DNA of 64,000 nucleotides from Clitopilus passeckerianus (taxonomy: Eukaryota; Basidiomycota; Agaricomycetes; Agaricales; Entolomataceae). Below the pieces are notes generated by a model that worked only from the letters and a program-made list of their open reading frames with translations, ran no database searches and was not told the origin of the DNA. Where the stretch lies: contig CALYLX010000112.1 of assembly GCA_944990035.1 (NCBI GenBank), positions 806,001-870,000 on the forward strand, read 5' to 3'. Shown piece after piece: positions 34,080-45,885 of the stretch; positions within the stretch are counted from its first letter, which is position 1; every line of letters begins with the position of its first letter. Both the position numbers and the translations under genes were made by a program.

Positions 34080-35364
34080 ATGTCTCCTACACAGATTACA
34101 GTTGATCAACCGTGGTATAAGATCGGATGCACCTTAGGAGAAGGTCAGAAGCTAGATGACCGTGTTCCGGGTAGGGTCATGTTACTGAAGCCATCCTTTC
34201 ATCAGGTCCGCTGTATGATCCTTCAACCGGGATTCTGCATTTTGTTGATATTGTCGAGAAGAAGGTGAGTTGCACGAAGATCATGTCATGCAATGGTTCT
34301 GACACGCTTCTAGGTCTATCATCTTGACGTCCGCGATCTTTCTCTCGCCACGGAAGAGTTCGGGGATCCGGTCTCCTGCCTAGCTCTGCGAGAGGATGGA
34401 CAGGGTGTGAGTACTCATCAAGACACAAATAGCTGGACTTGACCCCCAGTTTCTAGTTGGGTTGCGCCGCTCACAAAGGATTTGCACTCCTAGAGGGTGA
34501 TTCTTCACTGAGATACATCAACGAGCCATTGCTTGTCGAGGATACACCCCACACTCGGTTTAATGACGGTGGCTGTGACAGCAAAGGTCGCTTCTTCGCA
34601 GGCACAATTTACTCACAAAGCCAGGGCGTCCCAGGAAGGCTCTACAGATATGACCCCAGAGAAGACCGGGCTGTGGTTGTAGATGAAGGGCCATTTACGG
34701 TATCTTGTTAGCCTTTCTTGTCTGCCGACTAGCCTGACACTTTGTAGGACTCGAATGGTTTAGGCTGGAGCCCGGACGAGACTACGTTGTAAGCCATTAA
34801 TCGGTTAAAACTCGAAGCCATGACCGAGCAACCCCCAGTTATTTCACAGATTCGTTGGTCAACATAATTTATGCATACGATTACTTGGACGGGGAGCTTT
34901 CAAATCGACGCGTATTCGCTAATACCCTGGAACTTGGATACGCAGAGGACTCATTCCCAGACGGACTGTGTGTAGACGATGATGGTGGAGTATGGAGTGC
35001 AAGGTATTTCTTGATTTACTCTTGCGGCTTGGTACAATGCTGACCTATGCTTCGAGATGGGGAGGATCCAAACTGATACGACTTACAAAGGAAGGAGTTG
35101 TCGATGTTGAAGTTAACTTCTCGACCGCTTTGAATATCACTGCGTGTTGTTTTGGAGGTAAATTGATGCCCTGGTGCCATCTCGTGCGCATACTGAACCC
35201 TTCAAGGTCCCGATAACGACCAACTTTATGTTACAACAGCACACTGCGGTGCAATTGGAGGGGATGCCTCGAGACAAGAACAATGGCCGGATTCTGGACA
35301 TTTATTCGTTGTGGATTTAGAGGGAAAGTATAGAGGTACAAAGAGATATAACTTTGCTGGATAA
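34080..35364 (+). CDS. SMP-30/gluconolactonase-like lactonase
   Basis: Six-bladed beta-propeller lactonase-like protein of the SMP-30/regucalcin family, which hydrolyses sugar lactones in characterised members. Seen: TLGEGPLYDPSTGILHFVDI with the metal-ligand glutamate, TRFNDGGCDSKGRFFAGTIY, DSNGLGWSPDETTLYFTDS with the asparagine and aspartate ligands, and FPDGLCVDDDGGVWSARWGG with the third ligand region, then YVTTAHCGAIGGDASRQEQW. Eight or so short introns. No signal peptide, so probably cytosolic. The substrate cannot be told from sequence. Start ATG 34080; TAA 35362-35364. Confidence 0.88.
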
Positions 35365-35512
35365 ATTAGGAAATACGAATATATCAGTTGATTACATCAG
35401 AAAGCACGTTTTCGGGGAATGCCGAACACCTATGCAGTTGACAAACAAGGTTTACGGGTTACGCTAAGCCACCCCATCCGCCTACGACGCCGCAAACGCT
35501 CAAGACTTCAAG

Positions 35513-35586
35513 GTGAGATCAAAGTCGTTGTCGGCGACGACGAGCTAATTTGAATCATTGCTTACTGATTATTTCCTTTCATTTAG
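35513..35586 (+). other. Probable 5'-UTR intron of RPL16
   Basis: CAAG|GTGAGATC at 35513 and TTCATTTAG|G at 35586 define a 74 nt intron ending 75 bp before the RPL16 start codon. Introns in the leaders of ribosomal protein genes are common in fungi. Confidence 0.5.
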
Positions 35587-35661
35587 GTGTGTTCGTGTCG
35601 TTGGATTCATTCCCGTACCCGAATGATTGAATAATTTATCGAATTTGTTCCAGACTTCAAA

Positions 35662-36438
35662 ATGGCCTCTTTCTCGTCGACGCCGATCGTCATCGATGGC
35701 AAGGGCCATCTCCTTGGTCGGCTGGCCTCGATCATTGCCAAGCAGATTCTGAACGGCCAGAAAATTACAGTTGTGAGGTGCGAGGAGATCAACATTTCGG
35801 GCAGTTTCTTCAGGAACAAGGCAAGTTTGCGAAAGCACGTTGGGATGCGTTAGAGCAAGGGATTAATATGGGTAATCTTGAATTTAGCTTCGCTACCACA
35901 ACTTCCTTCACAAGCGCCATATCGTTAACCCCCGACGAGCTGGTCCCTTCCATCACCGCGCTCCCTCTAAAATCCTCTACCGTGCTATCCGCGGGATGGT
36001 TCCCCACAAGACACCTCGTGGTGCCGCTGCTTTGGAACGCCTCAAGCTGTTCGAGGGTGTTCCCCCACCATACGACAGGAAGAAGAAGATGGTTGTCCCG
36101 GAGGCTTTAAGAGTGTTGAGGCTTAAGCCTGGCAGGAAATACTGCACCGTCAAGGTGAGTTGGTAGCTTCTGACTTGTTAGGGCCTCTAACTTACAGCGG
36201 TAACAGCGTCTCTCACACGAAGTCGGCTGGGGTTACAAGGATGTTGTTGACCGTCTGGAGGAGAAGAGGAAGCTCAAGGCACAAGCCTTCCATGAACGCA
36301 AGGTAGGATACAACGGATATATACTTTAAAGATCTCTTACTGACCCATGATCTGAAGATTGCTGCTATCAAGCTTCGCCAAAAGGCTGTCGCTGACACTG
36401 CATCATCCTTTGAGCAGTTGACACAACTTGGTTACTAG
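35662..36438 (+). CDS. RPL16: Ribosomal protein uL13 (RPL16)
   Basis: Cytosolic 60S protein. Seen: [20 protein letters not shown], then [17 protein letters not shown] joined across an intron to [60 protein letters not shown] and [20 protein letters not shown], ending [10 protein letters not shown]. Length near 200 residues and every block as expected. Three introns within the coding region. The ATG at 35662 is preceded by AAA A, a good context. No anomaly. Confidence 0.96.
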
Positions 36439-36625
36439 ATGTAGCGTTTTCCTTTGTTACATTCCATGTATACTCCCCGACGTCTACTGCGACTAAGTTT
36501 TAGGCCATATCCATGAAATATTATGATATTCCGGGAAATACTGATAATAAATATTCGGACTAAGCCGAGCGAACAAAAGTTGATTGAGAGCGCGAGAAAC
36601 CAAAGAAGGCAATACTTTCACTTTG

Positions 36626-36721
36626 CACCCTTACTGATCCATCATCCCATCCCCCACCCCCTGTCTCCCTATCCTTCTTCCCCCCGTCCTCTCCCCCCTT
36701 TCCCTTCCCTTTTCCTCATAA
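36626..36721 (+). promoter_or_regulatory. C/U-rich tract directly before the KH-protein start codon
   Basis: About 96 bp ending at the ATG are almost pure pyrimidine, with many CCC and CCCCC runs (for example ATCCCCCACCCCC and CCCCCCGTCC). It lies in the probable 5' untranslated region of a three-KH protein of the poly(C)-binding class. Confidence 0.6.
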
Positions 36722-37896
36722 ATGCCCGAAGAATCCTCCCCTCAGCGTAAGTGTCTTTATCTCACAACAAAATCTGGAAATTTTCATCCAAAAATCGATT
36801 TTGTCTCACGCAATTACTAATTTTCACTCGCTGCAGCAACTCCCCCTCAATCTCGTTCCCCTTCTCCCGAACACAACGAGAATGAGACTCTGACTCTTCG
36901 TGCACTCGTCAGCACCAAAGATGCAGGCATTATAATCGGCAGGGCTGGTAAAAATGTCGCCGATTTGCGTGAACAAACCGGCGTCAAAGCCGGCGTTAGC
37001 AAGGTTATCACTGGGGTTCATGAGCGTGTGCTCACCGTCACTGGTTCTGTCGAAGGAGTAACGAAGGTACGTTCGCTGTTCTTGTACTGTTATCGATGCG
37101 ATTGATGAACTGCGGTCAATAGGCATACACCCTCATTGTCAACCAACTTGTTGAACAAGACCCTTCTTCCCCCATAACATCTTCCCCAGCCCCGACTAAT
37201 ACATCCATCCAACTCTTAATTTCGCATAATCTAATGGGTACCATCATTGGCCGTGCTGGTCTGAAAATCAAGGCTATCCAAGATGCATCCGGCGCCCGCA
37301 TGGTCGCATCTAAAGATATGCTCCCTCAATCTACTGAGCGTATAGTCGAGGTTCAAGGTCCACCTGAAGCCATTGGCCGTGCTATAGAGGAGATTGGCAA
37401 GTGCTTGTTGGAGGACTGGGAACGGGGTGCTGGCACCGTACTCTTCCATCCTGGAACAAACGATGAGCGTTCTGGTGGAGGCAGGCGCGGCGGCCATATT
37501 GGCTCTACTTTCAGTGGGACCCGTCGTTTCAATGGCAATTCGGCTGGTCGTGGGGGACCCAGGTCTCCTACAGAACCCAAACCGCAATCACCGATTGCGT
37601 CACAACCTCCCTCAAACCTTCGCACTCAAAATATCTCCATTCCATCCGACATGGTTGGATGCATCATTGGTAGGAGTGGTACGAAGATTACAGAGATTCG
37701 TCGCCTCTCTGGATCCAAGATTTCAATCGCAAAAGCCCCTCACGATGAAACCGGCGAAAGGATGTTCACTATCATCGGTACTCCTGAGGCCAACGAAAAG
37801 GCCTTGTTCCTACTCTACAACCAACTCGAGAGCGAGAAAGAGCGAAGGGTTGGTCGCGAGCAACAGCAGCAGACCGACCCCGTAGAAGAGGAGTGA
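36722..37896 (+). CDS. Three-KH-domain RNA-binding protein (PCBP/hnRNP K-like)
   Basis: Resembles yeast Pbp2/Hek2, fission-yeast Rnc1 and animal poly(C)-binding proteins, which bind C-rich single-stranded RNA and regulate stability and translation. Seen: KH1 with STKDAGIIIGRAGKNVADLR, KH2 with ISHNLMGTIIGRAGLKIKAI, a Gly/Arg/Ser-rich linker with RGG-like repeats (SGGGRRGG), and KH3 with PSDMVGCIIGRSGTKITEIR. All three GXXG loops are intact. Two introns precede the second KH domain. The tail ends in a short Q/E-rich segment. The C-rich tracts in its own leader and trailer suggest autoregulation. Confidence 0.9.
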
Positions 37897-37910
37897 TTGA
37901 TCATTCCCAA

Positions 37911-37990
37911 TGCCTTTCCCATCGCTACCAATAAACCAACCCCAATTCCCCCCCTCTCCCCGCTTTCTTCCCTCTCGCGTCCTTCCAAGC
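37911..37990 (+). promoter_or_regulatory. C-rich tract in the KH-gene 3' region
   Basis: Starting about 15 bp after the stop, roughly 80 bp are rich in C runs (CCCCAATTCCCCCCC, then CTCTCCCC). This mirrors the tract before the start codon and could bind the encoded protein. Confidence 0.45.
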
Positions 37991-38153
37991 CATGCATACA
38001 ACTACAAATGATCGTCTGGCCTTGTACTCACCACCCTCGGACTGTAGAAAAAGTACATACTGTCAAGATTAGCATACTGTCTGTTTTTTTTGTAGTCACG
38101 TGTTGTATTGCATACGATAATTCTGCCTAGTGTTTATGTAATCGTCAAAAGCC

Positions 38154-39330
38154 ATGAGTGAATATTACGGTTATTCGTCTCATTATGCTCAGGCCTACTA
38201 TCAGTCCTTCCAGAATGCTTTTCCTGCAAACCATTGGCAACCTCCAGGGCAATATCAGCAGCAGCAGCAACAACAATGGCAACAACCCCAAGCATCGTCT
38301 TCGTACATTCCACAGGGACACTCGAGGTGTACATACAAAAATTGTACATTTACTGGCCCACCAAAAGTACTCGAAACCCACATGATGGATAGACATCTCA
38401 TATATCCTGCTTGGTGGAACAAAAAGAAAAAGAGGGATGAGTGGGATACAGATCCTAGTTTGAAAGGGTACCATTTTGTGCTGCCATCAAATTCTCGACT
38501 CTTGATTGACAGACTCTAAATAGAAAGAAAATCCCAATTCTTGGAACAAGCCTGTCGCTCGACAAACCAGAGGATTTGGCAGCTTGGATTGAAGAGCGCA
38601 AAAAACGATGGCCTACTTCTGCTCGTGTCGAGGAGAAAAAGAGAAAGATTGAAGAGGCTATTAACCGCGGTCAGATTCTCCCACACGACCACGGTCATCG
38701 GGCCAAACGACCGCGTACGGATGAGTCTCAACGGCATCCGGCCAATAGAGGCGGACACAGGCAGCAGCGTGGCAGAGGGAACGGCAGAGGAGGCACGAAC
38801 CAGCGGCCAAACCGTGGCCAGATGGGAGACATTTCTACCAGAAACGCCCTCCCTGAAGCACCGGCTGCTCCTATCGCAGAACCTGCTCGCCATACAAGGT
38901 CTGATTCTGAGGGGGAAAGTGACAACGACGGAGCGCCAGAGGTTGCCTCCTCCAAAAACCAACCAGAGGCTCGTCCACTTTGGGGGGAAAGCCCGAGACC
39001 TGAAGCAGACGAAGTTTCTAATTCCCCGAAACCAGCCGTACGTCCACCCCAAAAGATGCCAAAGAAGGAGGCATATAATCCATTTGCGGCGCGCCCTGTT
39101 CTCCTTCATAGGGTAAGTAATTCTTGCAAATGTCCAAGTCAACCAATAGGTTTATCTCCTTTTCCCAGTTACTATTGCCAGAAATTCGCTCAACTATCTC
39201 GAATCTGTCGCAAGCCATTAGATTCCTAGTTGACAATGATTTCTTGGAGGGATTCGAAGAATCACCAGGTGCTGCTGGTGACGCGCGGATTCAAGTGATG
39301 AACGACAAAACGCACAAGGGAACAGAGTAA
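38154..39330 (+). CDS. NUFIP1/RSA1-like box C/D snoRNP assembly factor
   Basis: Scaffold that links Snu13/15.5K to the R2TP-Hsp90 machinery during box C/D snoRNP assembly. Seen: a Gln/Tyr-rich N-terminus with a run of seven glutamines, a C2H2-like element (CTYKNCTFTGPPKVLETHMM followed by DRH), the conserved NUFIP core joined across an intron (KIPILGTSLSLDKPEDLAAW, then IEERKKRWPT), a long basic and low-complexity tail with RGRGNGRGG, and a conserved end (YNPFAARPVLLHR spliced to LLLPEIRSTISNLSQAIRFL). About 330 residues. A CACGTG lies 52 bp upstream of the ATG (38097-38102). Confidence 0.87.
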
Positions 39331-39405
39331 GGCCATGGTCATGTATTAGGATAGTATTATACGGTGCATTGATAATCTATCATGCTTGGTTACGTTCATG
39401 CAAAA

Positions 39406-42400
39406 TCATCTACGCTCGTCCTCACTCTCGGACCCACTCTCGCTTTCGCTTCCGGACAGCTCCTCCAGCTCTGAAGGATCGATCTCTATGCTTCGCTGTT
39501 CAACCTGGAACCCCTTGGCGGCGAGCCCTTCCCCAATAGACTGGCTCTTGGAAGGAGCGGTCACGATGACTGCTACCGAAGAGGAAGCGTCGAAGAGAGG
39601 TAGGAAGTATTGGCGGAGCACAGCCAGGACACCCTCCTTGGTGACTGCCTGATATTTCTCTAGGAGTTCAACTTGATGGGATTGGGGGACACCTTTCAAT
39701 GCTTGGTTGGTGAACGAAACAAGCGCCTATGTTTCAAGTCAGTGATGTCTAGATTTTACGCGTAGACTACTCACAGCCCGTCCAGCGGTAGAGACTTCCT
39801 TAGCTACCCCAAATACAATGCTGCTCTTGGCGGAATCCAAGATAGTCTCGTCGAATTCGATCTGGAGAATTGCTCAGATTTCAGCTAGAAATCCCGGAAT
39901 CATACGGCTTACCGAACCGTCGACCAAGCCTTTGACGACTTTTGCAGCCTCTTCATATCCACCCATGCTGTTCGAGCTCTGTTGTATCTTGTGAGAAAGG
40001 CAGTACGACATAAATAGTCGCCCCACTCACTCTATAAAGAGAGAAGCTGATGAGTCCAGCCTCTACGTCTGACGAGACATAGGCTCCATAGGCCAAACCA
40101 GATCCTCTAATATACCTCTGCAGAACCAGTCAGATCACTAAGTAAGAGAGAATAAAAGTTCGCCTACCCATAGGTAACTCTCCGTGGCGTTGAGAACTTC
40201 AGCAGCCACCCTGATAACAGGATAATCGGGGTGGTTGAATCCTTGAATACCCTTGGTTGTATGCATAACAAAAGCACTTTCGATGGTAGGAAGGCTCATA
40301 ACAATTGCCTAGAGCGGAATCGTCAGCAGAGTTGAGAGGATTTTGACGGTGATTTCTTACCTTCTTTACAGGTTTCTTTCCGTATTTGCTCAGTGTCTTA
40401 GATGCGGCCGGGACTGGAGCTAGGTCTGTGGCCTAAAAGCACACCTTTAGAAAAGTATGAAGAGCTAACCCCGGGAAAACAAGCGGACCACCAGTTCCTT
40501 AGAGAAGTATTTGCCCCAAACGGTACGGGGTTGCTCCAGTTTCAAAATATCCCCAGTCACGGAGAATCGCACGCCAGACGGCTTCGTAGCTGAGGTATAT
40601 ACTCTTCAGAGTTGTTTGATGCAAAGAAAAGAGAGGTGCCAACCGTATTCCCTAATCTCTTTGAGATCCTGGATGACCTTCTCTGGCTCTTCCTGGAGCC
40701 GTTTGGCAAGCTGAGGAATGAATTCCGCCTGAGGGAGGATGCTAGCCATACGAGACGTGGAATCCTCGCTGTAAATTAATTCAGACCACAGCGATCCCAA
40801 AACATTGCTTCCGTCTCGCTTGGATTCAGGAAGAGATTGTTGGATCTTGGCAACGATTACCTGCAGCCTACTCGCATGTCAGTAATTGAATCAAATGCAG
40901 GTTTTCGTTGATTTACCTCTCCTTATCGAATTCGGCGCCATAGAGGAGGTCCTTTATCCAGGCAATAGCGGTCTCATACTGAGATGTCTCCACCTTTATG
41001 CTGACTCGGAAGGTGTCTGTGAACCTGTTCCCTAGACCCAAACCAGTTTCGTACGAAACAGTCTCGTTATCGAGTTTATTGACAACCTCCTCGTGGGACA
41101 AACTTTCGCCGGTTGCACGCTTCACCGGCAACGAGAAGAACGCAGAAAGGTATGTCGATATATATCTAGATATAATGTCAGCTACGAATAAGAACCAATG
41201 AATCTTGTTCTTACGGCCTGAGTCTGTTTGGAAGTTGGTCCAATGACAAAATTGCATGAACAGAGACAAAATCAGACTGTAAGAGAGATTATCAGTGCTA
41301 GAGCGTAAGTTGAGGTGCATTTACAGACCTCAACATGGTCGTATTGCACGAAGAATGGAAGGGAAGAACCATCGGCAGTGACGTGGTCCAAGAGCTTGGA
41401 TGGGGGAGGTCTTACTCCTTTCCTGCCAGTTCCAGGCTCTTGGACACATTGAACGGGTATCCAGGAGATGGTCTTGACGTCAGGGACCGGGAAAGAGGTG
41501 AGAATTTCCGTCGGAATGGGCTTGTCGTGTTCTGCCTTAGCATCTGCCAATTCTTTTTCGGCCTTCTCCAATCCCTCAGGTCCCAAAGTTTCCACTTGCT
41601 TGGCAACGCGAGCCTTCTCGTCTGTCTCGAGTTTTGTCGCCAAATTTGCAGAGGGCTTGCCAATGATCACCAGCGCCGGTTTAGTGTAGTATCTACTAAG
41701 AATGAGGTGCTGGTGGTTGTTAACCCTTGCAAAAACTCACTTCTCAAGCAATTTAATCCATTGAGGGGATGACCAAATCTGCAGATCCTTGTAGTATTGG
41801 AGATCAGCCATTGACGCCTTCATCTGAGAGCCATCTGCAGGACCATAAAGGAAGTCCGAGATCACAGTTCCGGAGAAAGTATCTCCCTTGGAGGATTCGA
41901 GTTTGCTACGAAGCTGATAGTTCATCAGAGATTTGTACAGATTGGCGCTAGGAGTTGCATTACCTGACGTTCATCTCGGTTCAGGACCATGCACATTCGT
42001 TCCATGTCTATGCCATCTTGAATAATCTTCTTGAAACTTGCCTGTAGTTTGTCGTGGAAGCCCTCCAGGTGCTCAGTCGGCACAGATCCTATGTAAATAG
42101 GGAGGTCGACATGAGTGGCCCGAGTGTCTTCACCGAAATAGATGTATGAGCTGGGAGAACCTGTCAGATGCTGCAAGTTACACGAAAGGAATAGCGAATT
42201 TCACCAGAGCGGAGAGTCTATTTCAACGTATTCCTTGTTCAATGGGGCAACAGCGGAAGATGTCAGGTAAGTGCCCAGCAGGTCCAATGCCTATGACAGC
42301 AGCTAGTCAGTGGCTTTCCTTCGATCCACTAACGTGCTGACCTTGCGCTCCAGGAAAGCATTCGGCGAAGGACCGAGGAAGTTGATCATGATTTCACCCA

Positions 42401-43824
42401 TACCTAATTCACTCCAACATAAGCGGGTGGTTTAATGAGACATAAAGTCTACGCACTCTCATCTTTCTCTGGAAATTCGACGGTGCTGACAGTCGTTTTT
42501 TCCAGCGGCTGTCTGATCGCACTTGGGGTCTCCAAAAAGGGCCTCTTCCAACCTTGAGGACGAGATCCGTGGTTCTGTCCGTGCTTGATAAGACTTGGCT
42601 CAACCTGGTTTTGTACGATATCGAGAAGTGACTCCGGCCCGTTCTGTAATTTACCAGCAACAACAAGGGACAAGTTGTGCGGGACGTAGTAGGTTGAGTG
42701 GTATTTTCGGACTAAGAGCAATTAATCAATATAATTATGACGCAGGCAAATAAATGACTCTCACTTTGATCAGGGGTCAAAACGCGTAAAGCTTCCATTA
42801 GACCACCAGTCTCGCTACGATACGCACTTCCAACCGGATTCATCAACCGTTGCCCTCTATAGAAGGGAACAAGTCAGAGATATGAACAGCATGCTAGGTT
42901 TGATTGGAGCACCTCAAAGCCATGAGATCACCTGAGGTGTTCTCTCTACCCTGCATCTCACTGTAGACAACACCAGAATCCTCGCCTTTCCCATCAATAT
43001 GATGCACCTCAGTGACGAATCTGAAGCGACGTTTAGTAGGAAGTAGAGAGGACCAGAATAGGCGGAGCATACCCTGCGTTCGTTATAGTGGGGTAAAGTA
43101 TGTGGTCCACGTATATAGGCAAGAGCTGGAGGAAACCTTGATCTCCCGCGGTGGAAATAGTGTACGCAGTGTGGTCTGTGTCGGTCCAAGCATTGGTGCC
43201 ATTGGAGAAGCCACGGTTTGCTAGGAGGTCGAGAACACCTTTGTGAGGATACTTCTCTGACCCCATGAATACAAGACTAATATGCATGACGCGTCAGTGG
43301 GTGCTCCCGCAGCCGTAGTCAAAGCTTCCGACGTACTGCTCCAGTGTATGAGGACAACCAGAATCATCGAAAACTATTAATGTTCATGAGTTAGTAGTGG
43401 CAACGAGAGAGCATGATTGCACTAACTTTCGGTTGCAACAACAAAATAACCGTTGACGAGGGGTGCTAATCAGAACGACACTGAGATGGATGGCCAATTG
43501 GAAAGATGATAGCGACATACCTTCGTAGTCCAGATGTACAACACTCAAGCCTGTCTCCCTGCTCTTCCATTTTGAAACAGACACATCCGTCGACTCAATC
43601 TTGAATTGCTGAAGCAAATCGAAATTTCCATGAGATTTGCTCATAACTGAAGCTTGCCGTATTGATCGAGCAGTAATTCGAGGGTTTAGTCCAAGTCTTC
43701 CTGTAGAAAACGAACGATCGAGCTTTAGAGATGGTAGCCTTGTGCTAAAGGGCAGTCTGTTCTGAGCCAAACTGCCTGATAGTAGTCGGATAAGAGGCCC
43801 TCTTGATGCCGCCGAGAGTGGCAT
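39406..43824 (-). CDS. M16 family zinc metalloprotease (YOL098C-like)
   Basis: Large insulinase/pitrilysin-type peptidase of the subgroup that includes yeast YOL098C and presequence-protease relatives. Seen: the inverted zinc motif HTLEHLVFMGSEKYP (HxxEH), NGTNAWTDTDHTAYTISTAG, VVYSEMQGRENTSGD, YYVPHNLSLVVAGKL, a linker, then a second half with LPFFVQYDHVE, LSHEEVVNKLDNETVSYETG and MHTTKGIQGFNHPDYPVIRV, ending in an acidic/serine tail. About twenty 45-60 nt introns; roughly 1050 residues. The N-terminus (MPLSAASRGPLIRLLSG) has a serine/arginine composition, so mitochondrial targeting is possible. The substrate is unknown. Confidence 0.88.
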
Positions 43825-44004
43825 AGGTCAGCAGGTGGCAGCTGTGCTTGAGAATTATAACCTCACGTGACCTCGATGGAATTTATGAAGCCTGCCCGCT
43901 CTGCGACCCTGTCCTCGGTTCGCATGCTTATTGCACCAAGAGCGACTTGTATCCTGGCGCCTTTCAACTTTCAAGAACTAGCAAGAACAACTGTGACTCA
44001 AGTA
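43825..44004. promoter_or_regulatory. Divergent M16/NGL2 promoter with TCACGTGA
   Basis: 180 bp separates the two starts. TCACGTGA (43863-43870) is a perfect bHLH-type palindrome 39 bp upstream of the M16 ATG. Similar CACGTG sites lie in other upstream regions of this window. Confidence 0.45.
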
Positions 44005-45718
44005 ATGGCCTCCAAGAACAAGAAACCCTATCAAATGACTTCTGAGCAAATCGCTCTTTCCGAGGCTCGCAAAGCAAAGAAGCTCCAAGCAGCTGCAAAT
44101 CAACAGCCTGCAGTCTCGGACTGGTCGGATTCCAGAGAGGGGAGAATATTACCTCGCCCATGGATCTCCGTTTCCTCCAATCATGCCAGGCGCGAAGGCG
44201 ATCGACCCCTAAGAGTACTCACTTGGAATGTCGGTTCTGCCCTATAGTTTGTGTACAATTCTGTAACTAACAGAGGTTCCGAAATATAAAGCTGCTCGCC
44301 CAGTGTCTCGTTCGTATGTTATATGCCTTTCATCTCTGATTCTTGTCCCTGATGCTTTATAAACCGAGGTCGTGAGCTCTTCCCGACAAGTAATTGCCTT
44401 AAGGCTGGCCAACGAGAACAAATGCTGCTCCGTGAAATCTTAGACCCCAATGCCGATATCCTCTGCCTCCAGGTAATCAGACATTCAAGCAGGCGATTCG
44501 GTATTCTTATGTATTTCATGTTCAGGAGGTCGATCGGCTTGAAAAACTTCTCCCTGCCTTGGAGAAAGCAGGGTACACTTCTCACTATGCAGCTGGACCT
44601 CGCAAGAAGCATGGGTGCCTGATTGCCTTCAAGGCAGATCGGTTCGAAATGGTTTCTCCTCGAAAGATAGAGTACGATTTCCAGACAGTTCGGACAGAGG
44701 GTACTAAGATACAGCAATGTGGTCGATCTTTCACGACTAAGAACATTGGCTCACTGGTGGCTCTACGAAGCAAACGCTCGGAGGACGAGGCATTCATTGT
44801 TGCAACGACGCATTTGTTCTGGCACCCGAAGTTAGATGTTTCTCCACTCTTCTTCTGTTTTTCAATCTTAACATTCTTTAGGTACACGTACGAGAGAACC
44901 AGGTATGCAGCCTGCATTGCCGAGCGTAATCCTCAGAATTTGAAACCCTACTCCAGACAAGCAGGCCTACTTTTACGTGAGGTTATCAACTTCAGGTCTG
45001 AACTCCAGCTTGAGGAAGCGCCGTGTGTAATTGCGGGCGGTAAGAAAACTGCATCTGACCGTACTGTAGCCATGTTCACCCATTAATCAGACTTCAACTT
45101 CGCACCGGACGACCCTGCCTACTCGCTGCTAGTCGGTGACAATCTAGCACCGGAGCAAGTTCAAGCACTGCTTCCGTCCTATGTTGTACATACCTCCGTA
45201 GACCCGTCCATCCCAAGAATGGCGGCCTCTGCGAACGACGGTGAGGACGAGGCTGTTGACCCAGACAGAGTCATCACAAGTGCCCGCCAGGCCATAGAGT
45301 CAGATGGACTCCTATCTGTCGAAGAACTGGTGGACCTCTTCTCAAAGCTTCCGACCCTCAAAAGCACATACGATAATGGACTCTCTGCTGCGGTGAAACA
45401 AAATACAATCAAGACCTTTGGAGACAGGATCAATATCTCCCCAAGCAGGCGGGGCCGATACGAACCGGAGTACACAAGTTATACACACTACTGGAAAACC
45501 ACACTAGGTAGCGCAGAGCTACAGACTTCTCACCTGGATTAGCTGACGTGAAACTAGACTATATATTTATTCTGGATCCCACACATGAACAATCAAGCAT
45601 AGAGTGGCTTCTTGCCCCTCCAAATAAGGAGGAAATGGAACCTGGATTACCACAAATGGGTGTAACAAGTAGTGATCATGTATCATTGGCAGCAGATCTA
45701 ATTTGGCGGGCCTTATGA
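44005..45718 (+). CDS. NGL2: NGL2-like exonuclease/endonuclease/phosphatase-fold RNase
   Basis: Ccr4-related Mg-dependent nuclease; yeast Ngl2 trims the 3' end of 5.8S rRNA. Seen: a lysine-rich N-terminus (MASKNKKPYQMTSEQIALSE), RPLRVLTWN, NADILCLQEVDR with the catalytic glutamate (spliced), FIVATTHLFWHP, CVIAGDFNFAPDDPAYSLLV with the aspartate and asparagine, HYWKTTLDYIFIL and the terminal SSDHVSLAADL with the catalytic histidine. About eight introns, one of which splits AG|DFNF. About 460 residues. With RIO2, IPI1 and the NUFIP gene it is one of several ribosome-production genes here. Confidence 0.9.
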
Positions 45719-45885
45719 ATTGATTTATGGATTACTTTGTAGAGCTAAGTTAAAGTCCAACCAACGTAGAATTAATGGATTAAGAGGGGAAAAAAACGAG
45801 TGACCGGAACCCAGAAAAGAGCGAATATGTACTTCTATTGGTTGCTTCACAAAATAAACGAGTATCGTGCAGAAGAGTCTATATT

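Noticed and set aside
37234..37896. Several long overlapping open frames on both strands of the KH gene
   Set aside because: They are shadows produced by its G/C-biased codons; only the frame with three GXXG loops is supported.
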